Under the pieces are notes generated by a model. The model had not been told where the DNA came from, made no database searches, and saw only the letters and a program-made list of their open reading frames with translations. A stretch of 50,948 bases of DNA, taken from Oscillospiraceae bacterium (GTDB lineage Bacteria > Bacillota > Clostridia > Oscillospirales > Oscillospiraceae). The stretch spans positions 1 through 50,948 of the forward strand of contig JAFXAQ010000067.1 of NCBI GenBank assembly GCA_017516925.1, read 5' to 3'. The position numbers and the translations under genes were made by a program. Positions 42,969 to 50,948 of the stretch are shown one piece after another. The stretch's first letter is position 1. The number at the start of each line of letters is the position of its first letter.

Positions 42969-44300
42969 TTATTCCTCCTTATCACCTTTCTGACGAATGG
43001 TAATCCGTACCGGCGTTCCCTTGAGTCCAAAAACCTCCCGAATCTGATTTTCCAAATATCTCTGGTAGGAGAAATGGAACAGCCGGGCATCATTGCAAAA
43101 AATCACAAAATGGGGTGGCTTGGTGCCTGCCTGGGTCATATAGTAAATCTTCAGGCGGCGTCCCTTATCTGTGGGAGGCTGCACCCGGGCAGTTGCCTCT
43201 GCCAGAATGCTATTCAGGGCGCCCGTGGTAATCCGACTGGTGTTCTGGGTATGCACCTCCTGAATCACAGAAAACAGCTTGTCTACACGCTGACCGGTAA
43301 GCGCCGACAAAAACACAACCGGCGCATAGGTCATATAGCTCAGTCCGTCCCGGACAGCCGCTTCCTTGTCCCGCATGGTGTTGGTTTCCTTGTCCTCCAC
43401 AGCATCCCACTTATTCACTACGATAATGGCTGCCTTACCAGCCTCGTGGACAAGTCCTGCAATTTTGGTATCCTGCTCCGTAACGCCTTCATTGGCATCC
43501 ACCAGAACAAGGCATACATCTGCCCGTTCAATAGCATTGATGGTACGCATATTGGAATACTTCTCAATTGCGTCATCCACCTTGCTCTTGCGGCGCATAC
43601 CAGCAGTATCAATAAAGCAGTACTTTCCGGACGCATTTTCAAAGTAGGAGTCGATGGCATCCCGGGTGGTACCGGCAACGTTGGAAACAATGACACGCTC
43701 CTCCCCCAATATCCGGTTCAGGAGGCTGGATTTGCCCACATTGGGCTTGCCCACAATGGCAACCTTAATCACATCATCTTCTTCCTCGTCCACCGCTTCA
43801 TCCGGCATATTCTCCAGACACCAATCCAGCAAATCACCGGTGCCGTGACCGTGGACTGCGGAAACCTCAAACAGGTCACCGATACCCAGACCGTAAAATT
43901 CGTAAACATCCGGGTTAACAGGACCGACAGAATCGCATTTATTCACAGCCAGCGCAACCGGCTTGCCGGATTTGCGCAGCATCGTTGCCACGTCCACATC
44001 TGCGGCGGTTACGCCGGTTCGCACATCTGCCACCATCACAATACAATCCGCCAGCTCAATACCGATTTCTGCCTGACGGCGCATAAACTTCAGCATATCG
44101 CTGTCTGTGCCCGGCTCAATACCGCCGGTATCCACCAGCGAAAACTGGCGACCGCACCACTCACAGTCTCCGTAAATACGGTCCCGGGTGACACCGGGGG
44201 TGTCCTCCACAATGGAGGTGCGCTGACCTGTGAGCTTATTAAAGAGCATGGACTTACCCACATTGGGTCTTCCCACAATGGCTACCAAGGGCTTTGCCAT
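42969..44300 (-). CDS. der: ribosome-assembly GTPase Der (EngA)
   Basis: 443 aa. Two tandem G domains (GRPNVGKS at 10-17; GKPNVGKSS near 184) and a C-terminal KH-like domain; needed for 50S assembly. DTPGVTRDR, NKCD and NKWD motifs are present. I use ATG 44300, 8 nt after AAGGAG, over the GTG three codons upstream that overlaps this site. Heads an operon with plsY and the sulfatase-like gene. Confidence 0.97.
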   Translation of the reverse strand: MAKPLVAIVGRPNVGKSMLFNKLTGQRTSIVEDTPGVTRDRIYGDCEWCGRQFSLVDTGGIEPGTDSDMLKFMRRQAEIGIELADCIVMVADVRTGVTAADVDVATMLRKSGKPVALAVNKCDSVGPVNPDVYEFYGLGIGDLFEVSAVHGHGTGDLLDWCLENMPDEAVDEEEDDVIKVAIVGKPNVGKSSLLNRILGEERVIVSNVAGTTRDAIDSYFENASGKYCFIDTAGMRRKSKVDDAIEKYSNMRTINAIERADVCLVLVDANEGVTEQDTKIAGLVHEAGKAAIIVVNKWDAVEDKETNTMRDKEAAVRDGLSYMTYAPVVFLSALTGQRVDKLFSVIQEVHTQNTSRITTGALNSILAEATARVQPPTDKGRRLKIYYMTQAGTKPPHFVIFCNDARLFHFSYQRYLENQIREVFGLKGTPVRITIRQKGDKEE

Positions 44301-44335
44301 AGCGCTCACTCCTTCCTGAAAAACTATCTCATATT

Positions 44336-44364
44336 ATTATGCCACAAAATAGCTGGTAAATCAA
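44336..44364 (-). promoter_or_regulatory. SigA promoter of the der operon
   Basis: Minus strand: -35 TTGATT (44359-44364), 17-nt spacer, -10 CATAAT (44336-44341). Confidence 0.7.
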
Positions 44365-44418
44365 TGAAAATCCACTAACATTTACAATTTTTTTATAGAA
44401 GCATTTCCCTGCAAAAAA

Positions 44419-44449
44419 GGAAAAAGAGGAAGGCGGTATGCCTTCCTCT
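44419..44449 (-). terminator. terminator after rpmF
   Basis: 10-bp stem (44425-44434 with 44440-44449), 5-nt loop, TTTTT on the minus strand. Confidence 0.88.
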
Positions 44450-44469
44450 GCGCTTTCGCTTTTCCTGCC

Positions 44470-44655
44470 TTAGTCAGCCTTGGCAGCCAGAACCTGACGA
44501 CCATTGTAGTTACCACAAGCCTTGCAAGCTCTGTGGGGCATGACGGGCTCACCACACTTGGAGCACACTGCTACGCTGGGAGCAGACAGCTTCCAGTTGG
44601 AACCACGGCGCTTATCGCGACGGGCCTTGGACACTTTACACTTAGGGACAGCCAT
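44470..44655 (-). CDS. rpmF: 50S ribosomal protein L32
   Basis: 61 aa. MAVPKCKVSKARRDKRR start and a zinc ribbon CSKC...CKAC (C+ form). ATG at 44655, preceded by AAGGAGGTG. Directly after yceD (DUF177), the conserved pair in most bacteria. Confidence 0.97.
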   Translation of the reverse strand: MAVPKCKVSKARRDKRRGSNWKLSAPSVAVCSKCGEPVMPHRACKACGNYNGRQVLAAKAD

Positions 44656-44701
44656 GGATGACACCTCCTTGGTCAAACTGCTTTGACAGCATTTCTTTTA
44701 C

Positions 44702-45202
44702 TTACTTATCGAGAAGCTGCCGTAAAGCAGCAAAACGGGAGTCTGTTTCTTTTTGGCAGGTACAAGCCTCTTCATTCAGGTTCTTGCCGCAGCCGCAGCA
44801 AAGGCCCTTACAGTCCGGCTTGCACAGCAGCTTGGGACTCAGGTTCAGCACGAACACCGTCCGCACAATCTCCTCCAAATCCGCAGCGCCTGCCTCCAAA
44901 GGAAACACCCATTCATCCTCACTGTCTTCATTGGACAGCTCCTCCGTCAGCACCACATCCACCGGGATTTCTACCTCCTGGGTAAATGCAACCGCACAAC
45001 GGTCACATATGCCGTGGAGGCAGGTGGTGATTGCGCCTTGCATAATCAGCACATCTGCGGTATTTCGCACAGTACCGCTAATCAAAACCGGCTCACTGAC
45101 TGGAAAGCACGTTCCATATTGAAGATCGCTCAGATCTACGCTATCAGAAAAAGATACGGAAGCGCCGGGCACATGAATAATCTCCTTCAGCTCCAGTCGC
45201 AT
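44702..45202 (-). CDS. yceD: YceD family protein (DUF177)
   Basis: 166 aa. DUF177 protein linked to 23S rRNA accumulation and almost always placed before rpmF. The GxxxCxRC segment GICDRCAVAF near the middle, a glutamate-rich stretch, and a C-terminal cysteine cluster (CKPDCKGLCCGCGKNLNEEACTC). The longer frame starts 20 codons earlier but lies inside the promoter; ATG at 45202 has AGGGGG upstream. Co-transcribed with rpmF. Confidence 0.93.
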   Translation of the reverse strand: MRLELKEIIHVPGASVSFSDSVDLSDLQYGTCFPVSEPVLISGTVRNTADVLIMQGAITTCLHGICDRCAVAFTQEVEIPVDVVLTEELSNEDSEDEWVFPLEAGAADLEEIVRTVFVLNLSPKLLCKPDCKGLCCGCGKNLNEEACTCQKETDSRFAALRQLLDK

Positions 45203-45233
45203 AGTATCCCCCTCTTCATAGTCGTGCCTAGAT

Positions 45234-45262
45234 ATTATATAGGGTTTTGTGGCATTTGTCAA
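45234..45262 (-). promoter_or_regulatory. SigA promoter of yceD-rpmF
   Basis: Minus strand: -35 TTGACA (45257-45262), 17-nt spacer, -10 TATAAT (45234-45239). Exact consensus. Confidence 0.92.
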
Positions 45263-45300
45263 ATACTATTTTGTAAAATTTTCAGTTTTTTCTGCCACCG

Positions 45301-45329
45301 TTCTATTCCTGCTGCTGTGGACATACATT
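45301..45329 (+). promoter_or_regulatory. candidate SigE (sporulation) promoter of spoIVA
   Basis: TTCTATT (45301-45307), 14-nt spacer, CATACATT (45322-45329). The -10 matches SigE consensus CATACANT fully; the -35 matches KMATATT at 5 of 7. No SigA hexamers lie at this place. Confidence 0.7.
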
Positions 45330-45356
45330 GAACCAAACCGCTAAAGGAGGCTGGCT

Positions 45357-46820
45357 ATGGAAAACATTTACGCAGATATTGCCAAACGAACCGGTGGCAA
45401 TATTTATATCGGTGTTGTGGGACCTGTGCGGACCGGAAAATCTACACTCATCAAGCGCATTATGGAGCAGCTGGTTATCCCCGGCATTGACGACCCCTAC
45501 CAGAAGGAACGGGCCAGGGACGAACTGCCCCAAAGCGGTTCCGGCAAAACGATTATGACAAGCGAACCGAAATTCGTACCGGAGGAGGCTGTGGAAATAT
45601 CCCCCGACGGCACCACCCAGCTTCGTGTGCGCATGATTGACACCGTGGGCTATATGATTGACGGTGCCGTGGGCGCATTGGAGGACGGCATACCCAGAAT
45701 GGTGACAACCCCCTGGTATGACCACGAAATTCCTATGACGGAGGCCGCAGAGCTGGGTACCAAAAAGGTTATGGAGGAGCACTGCTCCATTGGCCTGGTT
45801 GTAACCACCGACGGCACCATTACGGATATTCCCAGGTCAGATTACATTGCTGCCGAGCGTCAGGCAATTCTGGATATGAAAGCCACAGGCAAGCCATTTT
45901 TGCTCTTAATTAACAGTCAAAAGCCCGGGTCCGAAGCAGTGCAGGCATTAAAAGAACAATTGCAAAAGGAATTTAACGTTCCGGCGGCAATTGCCGACTG
46001 TCAGGCGCTCACCAAAGAGGATATTTCCGAGCTCTTGCTGCAGCTACTGTACGCCTTCCCAATGCAGCAGCTGCAGGTGCATCTGCCCCGTTGGATGGAT
46101 GCGCTGGAAACAGAGCATCCGGTAAAAGCTGCGCTGTACCAAGCACTTCTGCAGCGAGCTGAGGAAATTATGAGTCTTGCGCAGGCTCAGCCCACCCTGT
46201 CCCAACTCACCCAGCTGGAGCAGGTTCTGGACTTTTCTGTACGCAAAATTGACTTGGGAAGCGGCACTGTTATCTGCGCACTGACCTTCCCGGAAAAGCT
46301 GTTTTACGAAATCCTCAGCAATCGCGCCGGTTTACCCATTGAAAATGACGCACAGCTTTTGGCGCTGCTGACACAGCTATCCCAAATTAAAAAGGAATAC
46401 GATAAAATTTCCGATGCCCTTTCCTCCGTCAATGCCACAGGCTACGGCATTGTGATGCCCACCGCCGAGGAAATGACACTGGAAACGCCGGAAATTCTTC
46501 GCAAAAACGGCGCCTTTGGTGTCAAGCTAAAGGCTGGCGCCCCCTCCATTCATATGATTAAGGTAGACATTGACACCGAAATCAGCCCTATGGTGGGAGA
46601 TGAAAAGCAATCCCAGGACCTAATCAGCTACCTCACCGGAGAAGACCCGGATAAGCTTTGGCAGAGCAACATTTTCGGCAAGTCCGTTTACGCAATGATT
46701 CAGGAGGGGCTTACCTCCAAGCTGGTACGCACACCTCAGGATGTTCGGGACAAGTTCCGGGGCAGTCTGACAAAAATTGTCAACGAGGGCGCCACCGGGC
46801 TGATATGTTTGATATTATAA
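45357..46820 (+). CDS. spoIVA: stage IV sporulation protein A
   Basis: 487 aa, near the 492 of Bacillus. ATPase that polymerises on the forespore surface as the coat basement layer. The Walker A VGPVRTGKSTLIKR at 20-33, DTVGYMIDGAVGALE, YDHEIPMTEAAELGTKKV, HCSIGLVVTTDGTI and the conserved C-terminus with IVNEGATGLICLIL are all intact. AAAGGAGG 7 nt before the ATG; SigE-like promoter upstream; terminator after. Strong sign that the organism forms endospores. Confidence 0.98.
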   Translation: MENIYADIAKRTGGNIYIGVVGPVRTGKSTLIKRIMEQLVIPGIDDPYQKERARDELPQSGSGKTIMTSEPKFVPEEAVEISPDGTTQLRVRMIDTVGYMIDGAVGALEDGIPRMVTTPWYDHEIPMTEAAELGTKKVMEEHCSIGLVVTTDGTITDIPRSDYIAAERQAILDMKATGKPFLLLINSQKPGSEAVQALKEQLQKEFNVPAAIADCQALTKEDISELLLQLLYAFPMQQLQVHLPRWMDALETEHPVKAALYQALLQRAEEIMSLAQAQPTLSQLTQLEQVLDFSVRKIDLGSGTVICALTFPEKLFYEILSNRAGLPIENDAQLLALLTQLSQIKKEYDKISDALSSVNATGYGIVMPTAEEMTLETPEILRKNGAFGVKLKAGAPSIHMIKVDIDTEISPMVGDEKQSQDLISYLTGEDPDKLWQSNIFGKSVYAMIQEGLTSKLVRTPQDVRDKFRGSLTKIVNEGATGLICLIL

Positions 46821-46828
46821 GCACAACT

Positions 46829-46857
46829 TGCGGGACAGCCTCGTCCCGCATTTTTTT
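46829..46857 (+). terminator. intrinsic terminator after spoIVA
   Basis: 8-bp GC-rich stem (46829-46836 with 46843-46850), 6-nt loop, T7 run. Confidence 0.92.
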
Positions 46858-46877
46858 GTAAATTTTTCCGTTTTTGC

Positions 46878-46906
46878 TTTACCCCCTGTCAAAATTGTGG
46901 TAGACT
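46878..46906 (+). promoter_or_regulatory. SigA promoter of the YfhO-family gene
   Basis: -35 TTTACC (46878-46883), 17-nt spacer, -10 TAGACT (46901-46906). Confidence 0.55.
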
Positions 46907-46935
46907 AATAAATAGTTACTTTTTAGGGGGACATT

Positions 46936-49614
46936 ATGAAACTTCCGCAACTGTCGAAAAAGAAAATTAACTATACCCTGCTGGCATTTTTAGCCCCGTT
47001 GCTGGGTATGTTTATGGTAATGATTATCCGGGGCTTTGAACCCTTTGGCAAGACCTCAATGCTGTATTCCGATATGTACCACCAGTACTATCCCTTCTTT
47101 GTGGCATTCCGGAAAGCGCTGCTCAGCGGAGAAAGCCTGCTGTACAGCTGGGATGTGGGTATGGGAATGGATTATCTGGGACTTATCTCCTACTATCTGG
47201 CATCCCCGTTAAACCTTTTAAGTGTTTTGGTTCCGGAAGGATGGCTTTTGGAGTACTTCTCCCTGCTAATGCCTATAAAGCTGGGACTTGCGGGAATGTT
47301 CTTTGCCATTTTCCTGAAAAAGCTTTTTCACAAGGATGACATTTCTCTTGTTTTGTTTGGCGCATTTTATGCGCTGTGCGCCTGGGCTTTGGGATATCAA
47401 TGGAACATTATGTGGCTGGACACCTTCGCCCTGCTGCCACTGGTTGCTCTGGGAACCGTTTCCCTACTGCGGGACAAAAAGTTCATTCTCTACACACTCA
47501 CGCTGTTTTTGTCTGTTTATTCCAATTACTATATCGGTCTGTTCACCTGTATTTTTGTGGCATTGAGCTTTTTCTGTTATGAGATTTGCCGTTGGGGTGG
47601 CTTCAAAAAATTCTTCTGCGATTTAGGGTCGATTGCCCTTTACTCCGCATTGGCCTTGGGTATGACTGCCATTTTGGAGATACCTGCCTATGCGGCGCTG
47701 CAAACCACCTATTCCAGTGTGAATAAGTTCCCTGTAGGCTTCCGGCTGAACATCGCCGACGAGAACACCTGGAAAGGGCTTCTGGATGCCATGCGTCAGG
47801 TAGCCGGCAATATGAACGGCTCCATTACTCCCAGCTTTAAGGAAGGACTTCCCAACCTTTACTGTGGCTTGCTGACCAACATTCTGGCATTTTTGTTCCT
47901 GACCTGTCGTCAGGTAAAGCTTCGGGACAAGCTGTGCTGTGTGTTTCTGCTTCTGTTCTTTAACCTCAGCTTCATCATCCGGCAGCTGGACTATATCTGG
48001 CACGGCTTTCATTTCACCAATATGATCCCCTATCGGTTCAGCTTCCTGTACAGCTTCATTATGCTGTATATGGCATATCGGGCCTATCTGCTTCGCGGAC
48101 GTTTCCGTCTGTGGCAGGTGCTGACAGCCGGGATTTTGGCAATTGGACTTGCCTTCTGCTACAGCGATTGGGCCAACCCGGTCTATTGGGCATATAACGG
48201 CATATTCCTGCTGATGTACCTGGGCGTTCTTCTATATCCGCTTCTGGCAAAGCTGCCCAAAAAGGATGCGCCGGTGTCAGTAAAACGGGAATTTGTTCTT
48301 GCAAGAAAAGAGCGCAAACTGCTCTCAAGTCGTTTGCTTCTGGGCTTTTTGCTGTTGGAGCTTGCCTTAAACCTTGTAAACTTCGGCGTGAATTTCACAG
48401 GAACCACCGTTACCAACTATCCCCGTGGTACTGTTTATTCCGAGTCTATGCTGCGGTATATGCAAGAGCAATCTGACGACCTGTTTTACCGCACAGAGGT
48501 CACCCACTCCCAGACCCTGAACGACGGCGCGCTGAACGGTTATTATGGTGTATCCACCTTTACAAGCTCTGCCAATGTGAGCACCACGAAGTTTTTAAAG
48601 GCTTTGGGCTACGGCGCCAAGGAATCCTATAATCGATACTGCTTTGAGGAAAGCTCCCCTGTGTCTAATCTGTTTTTGAACCTGAAATATATGTTGGAAC
48701 GGCAAGGCAGAGTGGAGGAAAATGCTTACTTTGATGAAGTGCACCACTTTGGTGATGTATACCTTCTGGAAAATAATGCCTATTTGCCTTTGGGCTTCCT
48801 GGCAGAAAACCAACTGATTGATATAAACTTCAACACGCTGAGAAATACATTCGATTTCCAGAACGAGCTGTTCTCTGCTGCCACAGGTATCCCGGAAAAC
48901 GTTTGGAGCTTTCTCGATGGCAAAAATCTCTCTATCTCCGGCACTTCCGTTACCATCAACAATCAGGACAAAACCGGTTACTGTTCCTACAGCACCGACG
49001 CAACCTCCGGCGGCACAATCGTTTACAAATATATTGCCGACCGGGAAGGCTTTGTGTGTATCAGTCTGGACTTATCCAAAAAGAATTCCTTCTCCTTCTG
49101 GAAGAACAATGTAGAGCTGTACAACGAAACCTACAGTATTCCCCAATCTTTGTCTGTTTGCCAGGTTGTTCCCGGAGATATTATTGAAGTGCACCTGACC
49201 TGCAAGGCTGATGAACACGGCACAATTAAGCTTAAATGCGGCGTACTGAATGAGGAAACGTTTCGGAAAGGCTACCACATCCTCAACGCCTCCACCCTGG
49301 AGTTGACCACCTTTGAAAACACCGAAATTGAAGGCACAATTACCTGCAACCGCAACGGTGTTCTGTATACTTCTATCCCACAAAATGGCAACTGGCGCGC
49401 CTACGTTGACGGAAAAGAAGCACAGATTGTCAGCATTGGCGATGCAATGGTCGGTCTGTTGATGTCTGAGGGAACCCATACCGTGCGTTTTGAGTACCAC
49501 AATGCAGCCTTCTCGTTGGGCTGGAAAATCAGCTTGACCTGCGCTCTGGTCTTCGCCGGGCTTGCATACAGCATTTATAAACCCAGCCGTAAAAAAGGAA
49601 AATATGAGCATTAA
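46936..49614 (+). CDS. YfhO-family GT-C-like membrane protein
   Basis: 892 aa. About 12-13 membrane segments in residues 15-480, a large extracytoplasmic beta-rich domain (about 490-860) and a C-terminal span (about 865-885). Near the N-terminus YSDMYHQYYPFF and a GMGMDYLG loop match YfhO, a GT-C type enzyme proposed to transfer sugars from polyprenyl phosphate to teichoic acids. The acceptor here is unknown. AGGGGG precedes the ATG. Followed by a small membrane protein after 39 nt. It lies near an LtaS-like gene (40298-42328), which is compatible with an envelope-polymer role. Confidence 0.88.
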   Translation: MKLPQLSKKKINYTLLAFLAPLLGMFMVMIIRGFEPFGKTSMLYSDMYHQYYPFFVAFRKALLSGESLLYSWDVGMGMDYLGLISYYLASPLNLLSVLVPEGWLLEYFSLLMPIKLGLAGMFFAIFLKKLFHKDDISLVLFGAFYALCAWALGYQWNIMWLDTFALLPLVALGTVSLLRDKKFILYTLTLFLSVYSNYYIGLFTCIFVALSFFCYEICRWGGFKKFFCDLGSIALYSALALGMTAILEIPAYAALQTTYSSVNKFPVGFRLNIADENTWKGLLDAMRQVAGNMNGSITPSFKEGLPNLYCGLLTNILAFLFLTCRQVKLRDKLCCVFLLLFFNLSFIIRQLDYIWHGFHFTNMIPYRFSFLYSFIMLYMAYRAYLLRGRFRLWQVLTAGILAIGLAFCYSDWANPVYWAYNGIFLLMYLGVLLYPLLAKLPKKDAPVSVKREFVLARKERKLLSSRLLLGFLLLELALNLVNFGVNFTGTTVTNYPRGTVYSESMLRYMQEQSDDLFYRTEVTHSQTLNDGALNGYYGVSTFTSSANVSTTKFLKALGYGAKESYNRYCFEESSPVSNLFLNLKYMLERQGRVEENAYFDEVHHFGDVYLLENNAYLPLGFLAENQLIDINFNTLRNTFDFQNELFSAATGIPENVWSFLDGKNLSISGTSVTINNQDKTGYCSYSTDATSGGTIVYKYIADREGFVCISLDLSKKNSFSFWKNNVELYNETYSIPQSLSVCQVVPGDIIEVHLTCKADEHGTIKLKCGVLNEETFRKGYHILNASTLELTTFENTEIEGTITCNRNGVLYTSIPQNGNWRAYVDGKEAQIVSIGDAMVGLLMSEGTHTVRFEYHNAAFSLGWKISLTCALVFAGLAYSIYKPSRKKGKYEH

Positions 49615-49653
49615 CTAAAGATAAAATCAATATGTTCAGGAGGGTTAACAAGC

Positions 49654-49953
49654 ATGAAATCACTACGAAAAAACAATTGGTTGTTTATTTCCCTTGGAGC
49701 AATCCTTTTATTCCTTCTTACTGCAGCTGCTTATATGAAAGATTCTCCAATACCCTATCCCGGACCCTGGCCACTGGTCCTCATCAGTGGCACTGTGATT
49801 CTCACGCTTACTACAGGCTTGATTTTTTCTGCAATCAATCTATGGAGGTATAAATTTCACTGGCAAGGTCTGGCGACCATTCTAATAAACGCCATAACCC
49901 TCGCACCAATCTGTTATGCATTTCTGATATGGATAATTCTTATAGCTGCATAG
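49654..49953 (+). CDS. small membrane protein, unknown function
   Basis: 99 aa. Three predicted membrane segments (about 9-27, 41-62, 72-98), short basic N-terminus (MKSLRKNN). AGGAGG lies about 10 nt before the ATG. Probably in the same transcript as the YfhO-like gene. No family recognised. The A+T-richer codon use differs a little from that of the neighbours. Confidence 0.7.
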   Translation: MKSLRKNNWLFISLGAILLFLLTAAAYMKDSPIPYPGPWPLVLISGTVILTLTTGLIFSAINLWRYKFHWQGLATILINAITLAPICYAFLIWIILIAA

Positions 49954-49959
49954 GCAAAC

Positions 49960-49988
49960 AATGGCGGAAGCATTTAGCTTCCGCCATT
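49960..49988. terminator. hairpin between converging genes
   Basis: Perfect 12-bp stem AATGGCGGAAGC (49960-49971) with its complement (49977-49988), 5-nt loop. No strong T-run on either strand, so termination would be weak or rely on the hairpin alone. Confidence 0.6.
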
Positions 49989-49993
49989 ACAAA

Positions 49994-50653
49994 TTATCCC
50001 AAAGTCTGATATTGCCGTTGGATTTGAAAATTCACTTCTTTAGCATCCATTGGTATTATGTAATAATCACGTTTACTTACAGAATGAATTTTCTCTGAAT
50101 TCACATCTGTACCGTTATAAGTTACCGTCATCTCCGTGGCTTGGACAATTTCTCCATTCTCTTTCATATAAAAAACATTGGTAGAAATTTGTCTGCTAAA
50201 TGTACAGTTGTCGCTGCCCAGATCCTTCCTTTGTTCCAAAACGATGTATTCTCCTTCTCTTTTGAAGGTTGCACCTGCAAAAAAAGACACCGCTTCAAAA
50301 TTTCTCCAGCGAGTTGACATAGCGCTTGGACGTTTGTTCCGTTCCCATTGCGGGCGTAGCCGACTCATAGTCCAGCAATTGCCCAAATAATATAATTCAC
50401 GACTTCCGTTATCAGAAGTGCTATAAAAATCCTCACCATTTCGCCATTCATTGGTCACACCGGTCAGTTCCATATCTGCCCAGCTATTCCCAGAATATAT
50501 CTCCAGACGAACATGCACCGATGAAAGCTCCTGTAACTGTTTATATCCGTTGCGAAAAAGCTCCATATTTGCACGGTTCTCCCGGTTTTGCTGACAACCA
50601 GGGAGCAACAGCATACATATAGACAGAACAATGCAGCTGATGCATTTCCTCAT
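49994..50653 (-). CDS. lipoprotein of unknown function
   Basis: 219 aa from ATG 50653 (AAAAGGGG upstream). Signal peptide with lipobox LLPGC (Cys20), then a soluble domain with no domain I recognise; it is Tyr-, Trp- and Asn-rich with ELYYLGN and YIVLEQRKDLG. A longer frame reaches back over the promoter and is unlikely. Single gene with its own promoter. Confidence 0.8.
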   Translation of the reverse strand: MRKCISCIVLSICMLLLPGCQQNRENRANMELFRNGYKQLQELSSVHVRLEIYSGNSWADMELTGVTNEWRNGEDFYSTSDNGSRELYYLGNCWTMSRLRPQWERNKRPSAMSTRWRNFEAVSFFAGATFKREGEYIVLEQRKDLGSDNCTFSRQISTNVFYMKENGEIVQATEMTVTYNGTDVNSEKIHSVSKRDYYIIPMDAKEVNFQIQRQYQTLG

Positions 50654-50698
50654 ACATATCCCCTTTTCCTGTATGGTTTTCGTTATCCTTTCATTGCC

Positions 50699-50727
50699 AT
50701 TATAACATCCCAGAAACGGTAAGTCAA
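50699..50727 (-). promoter_or_regulatory. SigA promoter of the lipoprotein gene
   Basis: Minus strand: -35 TTGACT (50722-50727), 17-nt spacer, -10 TATAAT (50699-50704). Confidence 0.83.
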
Positions 50728-50735
50728 TCAACGGT

Positions 50736-50776
50736 TGTCATCGCGAACCAGCGTGTGCCCTGGAGTGGCATTCTCC
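50736..50776. repeat. divergent REP-like element
   Basis: TGTCATCGCGAACCAG at one end and TGGAGTGGCATTCTCC at the other, with CCAG/CTGG arms between; resembles the elements at 21817-22043 and 24029-24134 in layout (GTCATTGCGA ... TGGCAATC). Sits between the lipoprotein promoter and the 5S terminator. Confidence 0.5.
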
Positions 50777-50799
50777 ACAAACAAACTACACAATAAGAC

Positions 50800-50828
50800 A
50801 AAAAACGCCTCCACCGTTTGGTGGAGGC
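50800..50828 (-). terminator. terminator of the rRNA operon
   Basis: Perfect 9-bp stem (50807-50815 with 50820-50828), 4-nt loop, then GTTTTTTG on the minus strand, 8 nt after the 5S 3' end. Confidence 0.9.
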
Positions 50829-50835
50829 TTTCTCT

Positions 50836-50948
50836 GTGTTCGCATTACCTATCTTCCCGGGCAGTCGCCCGCCAAGTATTGTCGGCGTACATGTGCTTAA
50901 CTTCTGTGTTCGGGATGGGAACAGGTGGACCCACATGACAATCAACAC
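50836..50948 (-). rRNA. 5S rRNA (5' end at or just beyond the window edge)
   Basis: Minus strand contains the conserved loop CCTGTTCCCATCCCGAACACAG, here read over 50899-50928 with AGAAGTTAAGC after it, then GGCGGGCGACTGCCCGGGAAGATAGG. The 3' GAACAC pairs with GTGTTG at the 5' end. With a normal length near 113-117 nt the gene is essentially complete. A 23S gene is expected just outside the window. Confidence 0.95.

Noticed and set aside
42861-44378. 505-codon plus-strand frame opposite der
   Set aside because: Shadow of der; no ribosome site, no recognisable domain.
49632-49853. 73-codon frame starting MFRRVNKH
   Set aside because: Overlaps the 99-aa membrane protein in another frame; its start is inside the ribosome-binding region of that gene, and it lacks a site of its own.
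50724-50948. 74-codon minus-strand frame at the window end
   Set aside because: Lies over the 5S rRNA and its terminator.

Overview
The window looks like chromosomal DNA of a spore-forming, low-to-mid-GC member of the Clostridia. I infer Oscillospirales/Oscillospiraceae or a close relative. The reasons are intact spoIVA and spmA/spmB, zinc-ribbon L28 and L32, a MurE with the DNPR motif typical of meso-diaminopimelate ligases, strong SigA-type promoters with 17-nt spacers, and AGGAGG-type ribosome-binding sites. Almost everything is core housekeeping. I see no prophage, transposase, CRISPR array or obvious defence island.

Layout. 1-141: end of a minus-strand tRNA cluster (Val-TAC, then Asp-GTC cut by the edge). 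288-1909: hslO and a SAM methyltransferase. 1985-14518: a long minus-strand division and cell-wall (dcw) cluster, read mraZ, rsmH, ftsL-like, PASTA-PBP, murE, murF, mraY, ftsW, murG, ftsQ/divIB, ftsZ. It starts from one SigA promoter with four helically phased MraZ-box-like repeats and has a separate promoter in front of ftsZ. murD, murC, murB and ftsA are absent from it. 14673-16997: a stand-alone clpC. 17147-18914 (plus): a 2[4Fe-4S] ferredoxin, a tRNA m6A methyltransferase and rsmI. 19015-21768 (plus): two tandem, paralogous, exported DUF4886 (SGNH-like) proteins, one a lipoprotein. 21817-24134: an AraC-type regulator divergent from spmA-spmB, bounded on both sides by clusters of short REP-like intergenic repeats.

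24194-33857 (minus): rpsU alone, then a translation, secretion and chromosome operon from one promoter: smc, ftsY, rdgB, yhbY, nadD-yqeK fusion, rsfS, leuS. The NadD half of the fusion appears to lack about 60 central residues. 34014-36640: a ZIP metal transporter converging on a secreted GH24 lysozyme with five SH3b repeats. 36800-39817: mnmA converging on an rluD-like pseudouridine synthase with hprK. 40005-45202: rpmB, then a minus-strand block of a sulfatase/LTA-synthase-like protein, plsY and der, then yceD (DUF177)-rpmF. 45357-49953: spoIVA from a likely SigE promoter, a YfhO-family membrane protein and a small membrane protein. 49994-50653: an orphan lipoprotein. 50836-50948: a 5S rRNA on the minus strand at the window edge, so an rRNA operon probably lies just outside.

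Taken together, the genes cover lipid II synthesis and septum assembly (dcw, plus plsY and the LtaS-like protein for the envelope), ribosome maturation and tRNA modification (rsmH, rsmI, trmN6-like, mnmA, der, yhbY, rsfS, rluD-like), membrane targeting (ftsY), and sporulation (spoIVA, spmAB). I found no convincing wholly new system. The least ordinary parts are the tandem DUF4886 pair, the shortened NadD domain, the REP-bounded regulator-spmAB module, the multi-SH3b phage-type lysozyme outside a prophage, and the layered regulatory sites around mraZ and ftsZ.
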